This document shows positions 59,601 through 64,000 of a stretch of 64,000 bases of DNA, piece by piece. Every line of letters begins with the position of its first letter. Position 1 is the first letter of the stretch. Where the stretch lies: assembly GCA_019637395.1 (NCBI GenBank), contig JAHBVR010000005.1, positions 1-64,000 of the forward strand, given 5' to 3'. The notes under the pieces are model-generated. The model was not told where the DNA came from, searched no databases, and saw nothing but the letters and a program-made list of their open reading frames with translations. The DNA is from Vulcanimicrobiota bacterium (GTDB lineage: Bacteria > Vulcanimicrobiota > Xenobia > Xenobiales > JADMJV01). A program made the translations under genes and the position numbers.

Positions 59601-59873
59601 CGAGAACTCGTTGCGAGAAAGACTACGGGTGCTCTCGAGGCCGGGGATACCGGAGAGGGCAGTCTCCAGGGGAAAGGTCACCTGCTTTTCCACCTCTTCG
59701 GGAGCGAGTCCCGGACACAAGGTGTTGATGACCACCTGGTTGTTGGTGATGTCGGGAACGGCATCGATGGGCAGGCGCGTCAGGCTGAAAGCGCCGACTA
59801 CGGCCAGAATCAAAGTCACCAGAATCACCGCTCCGCGACGCTGGATCACCTCGTAGAGGATGCGCTCGAACAT
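56676..59873 (-). CDS. czcA: Heavy-metal efflux RND pump (CzcA-type)
   Basis: A 1065-residue inner-membrane proton antiporter. The first helix follows MFERILYEVIQRRG; porter domains flank the central helices, and TM4 carries DFGLIVDGSVIIVEN, the acidic motif of divalent-cation HME-RND pumps (Co/Zn/Cd/Ni). Further features are KMFRPMATTVILALASAF and a final helix bundle (GGLATTTPLILFVLPSLYLL). Length is typical (~1040-1065). The ATG at 59873 overlaps the adaptor stop. Zinc or cobalt export is likely, the counterpart of the zinc acquisition genes to the left. Confidence 0.96.
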   Translation of the reverse strand: MFERILYEVIQRRGAVILVTLILAVVGAFSLTRLPIDAVPDITNNQVVINTLCPGLAPEEVEKQVTFPLETALSGIPGLESTRSLSRNEFSQVSAVFSEASNIYFVRQLVSERLSTVRDRLPAEAEPSLGPISTGLGEVVMWVVELDAPDQPFKTPEGRLLGSPEERAAYLREIQEWVVRPQVRNVPGVADVDSIGGYSRQFVVEVDPDKLSALGIPMDTLVTELEKNNQNAGAGYIEVQGRALNVKALGRLHKESDIARVVIGERHGSPIRVSDVARVKSGRDLRMGSATQSGSEVVVGTAFMRIGENSRLVAQGVTEKLKEIESSLPRGVRTKVVLNRMQLVDSTISTVKKNLAEGAILVVVVLFAILGNLRAALIVATAIPLSMLFTAMGMVSLKMSGNLMSLGAIDFGLIVDGSVIIVENTVRVLAEREEEKGEPLTSKERLKAVYDASCSVRNATAFGEAIIILVYIPILFLTGVEGKMFRPMATTVILALASAFVLSLTFIPAMVAVGMPKRVVDKEPALLGYLRERYVWLLDLHLKFPAPTLLLSAVCLALGLWLFGRLGQEFVPTLDEKNLAMQAIRPPGTGVEHSTELQRKLEKLIEEFPQVDRVFSKSGTADLAADPMPPNISDTFIMLKPAGEWPDSSLEKSKLVEQIEEKVSLLPGHSFEFTQPIQMRFNELVSGVRGDVAVKVFGDDFAQLTEAAGKISKILEKVPGAQDVRVEQVSGLPSLSIIPNRDILGRLDLNVAGLQSEIATAIRGRESGFILEGDRRFPIVVRLSESRRADPSALGQLPIQLPRKAGPENEQNEQNFVPLSSLAEISLEDATNQVSRENGKRRVVVQCNVRGRDLGGFVEEAQRAVAADYQSPPGTYLAWGGQYQNLKEAKERLMLVVPVCLMMILIFLYASFRSVKLALLVFVGVPLALPGGILALWLRSMPFSISAAVGFIALSGVAVLNGLVLVTFIEELRQEYPLRPAVSKGCSVRFRPILMTALVAALGFVPMALSSGTGAEVQRPVATVVIGGLATTTPLILFVLPSLYLLMLRGKREHSPDFTKEKPEV

Positions 59874-61315
59874 CAGTGTTGATGCCCTCCTTCGCCCATG
59901 GAGGCTTTCAGATCTTCCGCCTGCAGGGCCAGGGCTCCGCGAGTCACCACCAGATCGCCGGCCTTCAAACCCGACTTGATTTCCACCCAACCTTTGGAGG
60001 TTTCCCCGACTTCAACTGGCCGGCGTTCAAAATGGCCTGGTTCCTCTTGGACGTAAACCACGCGTTTGTTTTCTATGGTCATGACTGCCTCGGCGGGTAG
60101 ACTGAGCACGCGACGCAGCTGACCCAGAGGGAGGGTAACCTGGGCGAACATGTTGGGCCGCAGCAGGCCGCTGGAATTTTGCATCTCCAGGCGGGCGCGC
60201 AGCTTCTTGGTGTCAGGGTCGACTTCGGGGTTGATAAAGGTGAGACGTCCTTCGAAGGTGCGGTCGCGGATGGCGTCCACTCTGACCTGGACTACTGAAT
60301 GCAGCTTGACCTGGGTCACGAGTTCGGGTGGTAGATCGACCCATGCCCACACGTGGTCGGAATCAAGTACGGTGACCACGGGGTCGCCAGCAGCCACGTG
60401 CTCGCCCTGAGCCCTGGGTCGGGCCGTCACCACACCCCGACGGGGCGTCCTGAGGGGCAGGCCACCTGAGGCCCGGGCCGGGTCGGCGCCGAGGTCGCTG
60501 AGCACTTCCGCGGCCACGCGCTGCGCTTGCTCGGCTTTGCGCAGGTCGACCTCCGCCTGAAAGGCCTCATTGTCGGCCAGTAGTCCGGTATCTTTGAGCC
60601 GTTGCTCGCGCGCCAGATGGGTCAGAGCCACTTGTTCCTCCAGTTTTCCCTGCTCTAGCCTGGCCAGCGCTTCGCGGTAGACGGCGCGCGCTTCCTCAGT
60701 CTGTTGTTTGGAAGCGATGCCGTCTTTGAGCAGATCTTCCAGGCGGGACAGCTTGCTGCGATTCAGCTCCAGATTGGCCTGGGCGGCGTTGATCTGAACG
60801 CGGGCCTGGGAGACTTCGCGTTGAGCTTCTTCGTAGGGTCGTCGCACGGTATCTCCGATGCGGTTGAGTTTCAGACGCCGATTCAGGTTCTCGCGGGCCA
60901 GCCGAGTGGAGGTGGATTGTGTCTGGTATTCTGAACGCATCCGCGCCACTTCAGGACTGCTGATGACGGCCAGCACCTGTCCGGCCTCCACGGTGTCGCC
61001 CACCCGGACATTCAACTGCTCGACGATGCCCTCTACGCGAGCCGATACTTTTATTTCACGGTCGGGGTCACCCACAATGGTAGCCGGCAGTTTGTTGCTG
61101 GACTTGAAGTCGCGACTGCTGATCGCTTCGCTGGCGATTCCAGCAATTCGGATTTGCTCGGGTGAAAGTGTTATTTCGCCTTCCCCTCCGTGCTCATGTT
61201 TTTCTGATGCGTGGGTTGGCGAAGGACTGGGAGTTTTGCCGGGTTCGCCTTTGGGTGCACCGCAGGACCATAGAGTCAGAGCGCTGAGCAGCGCAAAGTG
61301 CCTAAGGCTGGACAC
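59873..61315 (-). CDS. czcB: RND periplasmic adaptor (CzcB/CusB-type)
   Basis: A 480-residue membrane-fusion protein. It has a lipoprotein-type signal (LLSALTLWSCG), a His/Glu-rich segment (HASEKHEHGGEGE, residues ~35-48) likely to bind metal, a barrel-sandwich lipoyl part (VRVGDTVEAGQVLAVISSPE), a long coiled-coil hairpin (~115-280), then beta-barrel (DHVWAWVDLPPELV) and membrane-proximal domains. The GTG at 61315 overlaps the TolC-like gene by 14 bases. It links the pump at 56676 with the outer-membrane channel. Confidence 0.93.
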   Translation of the reverse strand: MSSLRHFALLSALTLWSCGAPKGEPGKTPSPSPTHASEKHEHGGEGEITLSPEQIRIAGIASEAISSRDFKSSNKLPATIVGDPDREIKVSARVEGIVEQLNVRVGDTVEAGQVLAVISSPEVARMRSEYQTQSTSTRLARENLNRRLKLNRIGDTVRRPYEEAQREVSQARVQINAAQANLELNRSKLSRLEDLLKDGIASKQQTEEARAVYREALARLEQGKLEEQVALTHLAREQRLKDTGLLADNEAFQAEVDLRKAEQAQRVAAEVLSDLGADPARASGGLPLRTPRRGVVTARPRAQGEHVAAGDPVVTVLDSDHVWAWVDLPPELVTQVKLHSVVQVRVDAIRDRTFEGRLTFINPEVDPDTKKLRARLEMQNSSGLLRPNMFAQVTLPLGQLRRVLSLPAEAVMTIENKRVVYVQEEPGHFERRPVEVGETSKGWVEIKSGLKAGDLVVTRGALALQAEDLKASMGEGGHQH

Positions 61316-62549
61316 GGGATACCTCCTCGAAAAAGCCGTCCTTACGCAGAGCTCCGATTTCCAAAGCGGCTCGGGCTACGTCGGCCTGGGCGGTGATATA
61401 GGCTTGAACGGCCTGGCGGAACGAGGATTGCACGTCGAATACCTCCAGCAAGGTCATCAGGTTGGCGTCATAGGCGCGGCGGGCATCACCCGACAGTTTG
61501 GCGAAATGGGTAGCCTGCTCGCCCAGGATTTTCTCGCGCTCCAGCGCGCCCTGATAGCGCTTCCAGGTTTCCATCGCCTTTTGTTCCAGAACTAATTGGC
61601 GCTCGGCTACGCGAGCGTGGGCGGCCTCGGCCAGTCCTTCGCGGCGTCCCACCTCAGCGGCCACTGTGCCCCAGTCCCAAAGGGGAATATTGATGGCCAC
61701 TTGCACGGCTTGCACGTCGGTCGGGCCGAAACGGTCGCGATAAAGCTGCACCATCAGGTCCGGCGAGTTGGCGCGCCGCGCCAGCTCCGTCTGGTAGTCC
61801 TGGGACTTGGCGTCGTGGCGAAGCGCGTCGACCTCGGGCAAAGCCGCCAGTCCCGCCTGCAATTCGGGGAGGGTGGCGGTTGGCCGGTTGGTGCTCGGCA
61901 GGAGAGGCACAGAGGCCGCCTCGACAGGCAGCGGCTCTTCCACTCCCCGGCCAAGATACAGGTTGAGTAAACCACGGGCCTGCTCCGCCTCCACGCGGGC
62001 GGTGACAAGGTCGGCGCGAGCCTTGGCCAGTTCCAACTGCGAGCGCAGGTAAGAGTTCTGAGAGATCTCGCCGACGCTTAACCGCCGATAGGAACTTCTC
62101 TCCAATTCTTGCGCCAGCTGAACGCGGGTGTCGACCACCTGCTGAACGTTGAATTTTTCCCAATAGCTGTAGAACGCCTGGCCGGTTTTGAGAGCCACCA
62201 CACGCTTTTCCGCAATCAGTTCTTCACTGCGGGCCTCGGCGGCGCTTTCGGCCGACTGCTCGCGCAAGCCGGGTTGGCCGGCGACCTCGAATTTGAAAAC
62301 CAGAGCGTTGGCTTCCTCGACCGGGACACCGCGCACGGCGGAAAGTCTCAGGGCCGGGTTGGGTTGGGCTCCGATAGAGCCGGCATATGCCTGCGCGGAC
62401 TGGAGCAAAGCCCGGGCCACCTGCACCGAGGGAAGCCTTTCGGCTGCCTGACGCATGACGGTTTCCGGGGTCCAGATAGGGGACGGCGGGGCTTGAGCCG
62501 CCGCATTCCAACCGAGCAGGACGAAAAAGAGTCCTACCAAGGGACGCAC
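61302..62549 (-). CDS. czcC: Outer-membrane efflux channel (TolC/CzcC-type)
   Basis: A 415-residue TolC-family protein with a signal peptide (PLVGLFFVLLGWNAAAQA) and two OEP halves of long coiled helices: PTPE-type WTPETVMRQAAERLPSVQVARALL (residues ~25-50), then RSYRRLSVGEISQNSYLRSQLELAKARADL, and the second half ATLPELQAGLAALPEVDALRHDA with GNLMTLLEVFDVQSSFRQAVQAYI-like end (DANLMTLLEVFD). It precedes the adaptor and pump genes and completes the tripartite system. Confidence 0.9.
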   Translation of the reverse strand: MRPLVGLFFVLLGWNAAAQAPPSPIWTPETVMRQAAERLPSVQVARALLQSAQAYAGSIGAQPNPALRLSAVRGVPVEEANALVFKFEVAGQPGLREQSAESAAEARSEELIAEKRVVALKTGQAFYSYWEKFNVQQVVDTRVQLAQELERSSYRRLSVGEISQNSYLRSQLELAKARADLVTARVEAEQARGLLNLYLGRGVEEPLPVEAASVPLLPSTNRPTATLPELQAGLAALPEVDALRHDAKSQDYQTELARRANSPDLMVQLYRDRFGPTDVQAVQVAINIPLWDWGTVAAEVGRREGLAEAAHARVAERQLVLEQKAMETWKRYQGALEREKILGEQATHFAKLSGDARRAYDANLMTLLEVFDVQSSFRQAVQAYITAQADVARAALEIGALRKDGFFEEVSRVQP

Positions 62550-62575
62550 GGTTGCCTCCTAAGCGAATTTGGGTT

Positions 62576-62917
62576 TCAGCTCAGGGCAGACAGGGGAGGA
62601 CCACGGCGCGAACTGGCTTCGCGCGAAAACAAGAACTCAGGGGGCGGATGCAACCGAGAGTAGGCGGCTACTTGAGGGATGGGCGCCGCCCACGCGACCA
62701 GGTCGGCCAAAGCGGGCGGAAGCGCAAATTCTGGCAACACCACGGGTGGGCTGGCGCCGTCCGGCAAGATGACCGGGCTGGCGCATTGGCCGTGGGTGGC
62801 GCTCGTTACCCGGGTGTGATCGCAGCGATTGAGCAGGCATTCCAGGTCGAGGAAATAACCCCAAACCGCGGCGGCCAGGACAAACGCAAAGGCAAACCTG
62901 AGGAAATTAAATTTCAC
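62576..62917 (-). CDS. Small membrane/exported protein heading the efflux operon
   Basis: A 113-residue protein with one N-terminal hydrophobic segment (FLRFAFAFVLAAAVWGYFLDL), then a polar part with three Cys and several His, and a Pro/Ala-rich tail. It lies 26 bases upstream of the TolC-like gene. Small exported proteins at this place (CzcI/CusF-like position) often modulate metal efflux, but no sequence match to them is visible. Overlapping plus-strand frames look like shadows. Confidence 0.5.
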   Translation of the reverse strand: MKFNFLRFAFAFVLAAAVWGYFLDLECLLNRCDHTRVTSATHGQCASPVILPDGASPPVVLPEFALPPALADLVAWAAPIPQVAAYSRLHPPPEFLFSREASSRRGPPLSALS

Positions 62918-63265
62918 TGCATGGCGGCTTCTGCTCCCCGATAGTGGCTCCTTCGTGCAAGCTGGATGAATGTCTGCAGTTTTGCTTTAGACATTCGTCT
63001 GAGTGAACAAATCTTCGAGTGAATTCAATGGTCAGGAAACAAGTTTCACAATATGTAAAACAACTAAATCTTGCGCAGAGGGCTAACAGGGTGGGCCAAA
63101 CAGCTCAAACGAGCCCAATACCCCCTTAATGATAACGGCGGCGTCGTGTTCTCTCACTTCAGGCCATTCTTGAGGTAATGGCCCTAAATCGTGCCATACC
63201 ACCCTTAAATGGCGTCAAATCGACGTTTCTTTCGATCCACCGGTCTTCGGCCCGACGACCGTTAC
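62918..63265. other. AT-richer intergenic stretch before the IS element
   Basis: I see no gene here. The efflux operon's promoter should lie near 62930-63060. The left end of the insertion sequence probably lies between about 63100 and 63265, but its terminal repeat cannot be defined without the right end. Confidence 0.35.
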
Positions 63266-64000
63266 CTATGCAGCCGCCAGCCTTGTCATGCGTAACAGGT
63301 TGTAAGCTGCACTGGTGATGAGAGTTGCCAAGCTGGTTCTGACGCGGCCAACAAACCGAGACTTTCGGATACCACCGATCACTTTGCCCCATCCGAAGAC
63401 TTCCTCGACAAGCTTGCGACGCATCTGGCTCATTTGGTAGCCCTTGTGGCGGGTGGTTCGACGGTCCAGGCCCGGCGTTCGGCGACCAGCAATCTGCGCG
63501 ATATGTGGACCGATTCCGAGGCCGCGGAGAAATTTTACGAATCCGCACGTATGATATCCTTTGTCGGCTCCGAGAGATTCCATCGTCCCCCCTGCCGAAA
63601 GCCAAGAGGTGACCAGTTCTTCGCCCGCCGAGGTTTCGGTTTGGGTGGCCGTGGTCACCAACATCCCTACAACCAAACCGTTACGGTTTTCCATCAGACA
63701 GTGGGCGCCGTAACTGAGCTTGGCTTCTTTGCCAGGGCCTTTCCGCATTAGCTTCGCTTCGGGGTCTGTGGTCGACTGGTGAGTATCGTTCGTCCGTTTC
63801 TGACCACGATAGTTAACGTCACCTTTGTCGTCCGGCTTGTCGCCGGAGTTATCCTTGGGCCGGAAACTCTTGTGGCTCGCCCACGCCTCGATCAGTGTGC
63901 CGTCGACCGTGAAGTGGTCATCGGAGAGGAGACCGCGCTTCTTGGCCATTTCCACGACTTTTGCGAAGAAGCTGAGTGCAATGGAATCGTCCTTGATGCG
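63266..64000 (-). mobile_element. IS5-family transposase, N-terminus beyond the right edge
   Basis: A DDE transposase of the IS5/IS1182-like group reading leftward from outside the window. Visible are FTVDGTLIEAWASHKSFRP (first catalytic Asp), HQSTTDPEAKLMRKG, LGADKGYHTCGFVKFLRG (second Asp region) and RRKLVEEVFGWGKVIGGIRKSRFVGR (catalytic Glu and Y-x2-R-type helix), ending in AAYNLLRMTRL. The frame is intact up to the window edge (in-frame continuation upstream of the first Met), so the element may be active. It abuts the metal-efflux operon, consistent with an accessory region. Confidence 0.88.

Noticed and set aside
58095-59882. 595-codon plus-strand frame across the pump gene
   Set aside because: It is entirely antisense to the well-supported czcA and has His/Gly/Gln-rich shadow composition with no motif.

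Overview
The window comes from a GC-rich, Gram-negative-type (two-membrane) heterotrophic bacterium. The evidence is an RND/TolC efflux system, type II secretion/type IV pilus-like pseudopilins, lipoproteins, and an aerobic branched-chain acyl-CoA degradation operon. Genes are tightly packed, with many 4-bp ATGA/GTGA overlaps. I cannot name the phylum from sequence alone. I saw no rRNA, tRNA or CRISPR array.

Region 1 (1-13,850) is accessory. It holds small peptide genes that share N- and C-terminal motifs, a TetR regulator, and two diverged, mostly inverted copies of a locus. Each copy has an XRE regulator, a ~104-residue helical protein preceded by a TGCGACCGGTCGCA-type palindrome, a GspJ-like pseudopilin, and a 643-residue prepilin fused to a TolB-like beta-propeller. 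The right copy is fuller, with GspI-like, GspK/PilX-like and GspF genes.

Region 2 (14,360-16,600) has two TPM-domain proteins and a decayed HerA-like ATPase.

Region 3 (16,600-36,260) is a cobalamin-riboswitch cluster. One riboswitch precedes an eight-gene operon plus rsgA that would take isobutyryl-CoA (valine) to propionyl-CoA and on through the methylcitrate cycle, a route that avoids B12-dependent methylmalonyl-CoA mutase. A second, with a homologous leader, precedes metE (B12-independent methionine synthase). A third precedes a fatty-acyl-AMP ligase and a PepSY protein. A fourth precedes a truncated class I ribonucleotide reductase gene. A broken fifth lies behind that gene. The logic looks like B12 sparing: B12-independent routes would be on when B12 is scarce. 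The operon includes a tandem acyl-CoA dehydrogenase whose two halves carry the catalytic glutamate at two different known positions.

Region 4 (36,300-54,700) is the most exciting part: a predicted zinc-starvation (Zur-type) region. Seven sites fit TTGATA-N6-TATCAA, five well and two partially, and they sit in front of nearly every transcription unit. The genes include a nicotianamine-synthase-like enzyme (CntL type), an opine dehydrogenase (CntM type), an EamA exporter (CntI type), an ABC-2 exporter, a flavin monooxygenase-like protein, an extra methyltransferase, two CobW/COG0523 GTPases, a DUF1826 protein and several unknown proteins. Together they suggest a new staphylopine/pseudopaline-like opine metallophore pathway, split over two operons and combined with intracellular zinc allocation.

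Region 5 (54,700-64,000) begins with gene debris (Cys-rich secreted protein, M23 peptidase, response regulator). A CzcCBA-type heavy-metal RND efflux operon with a trailing methyltransferase follows, then an IS5-type transposase running off the right edge.
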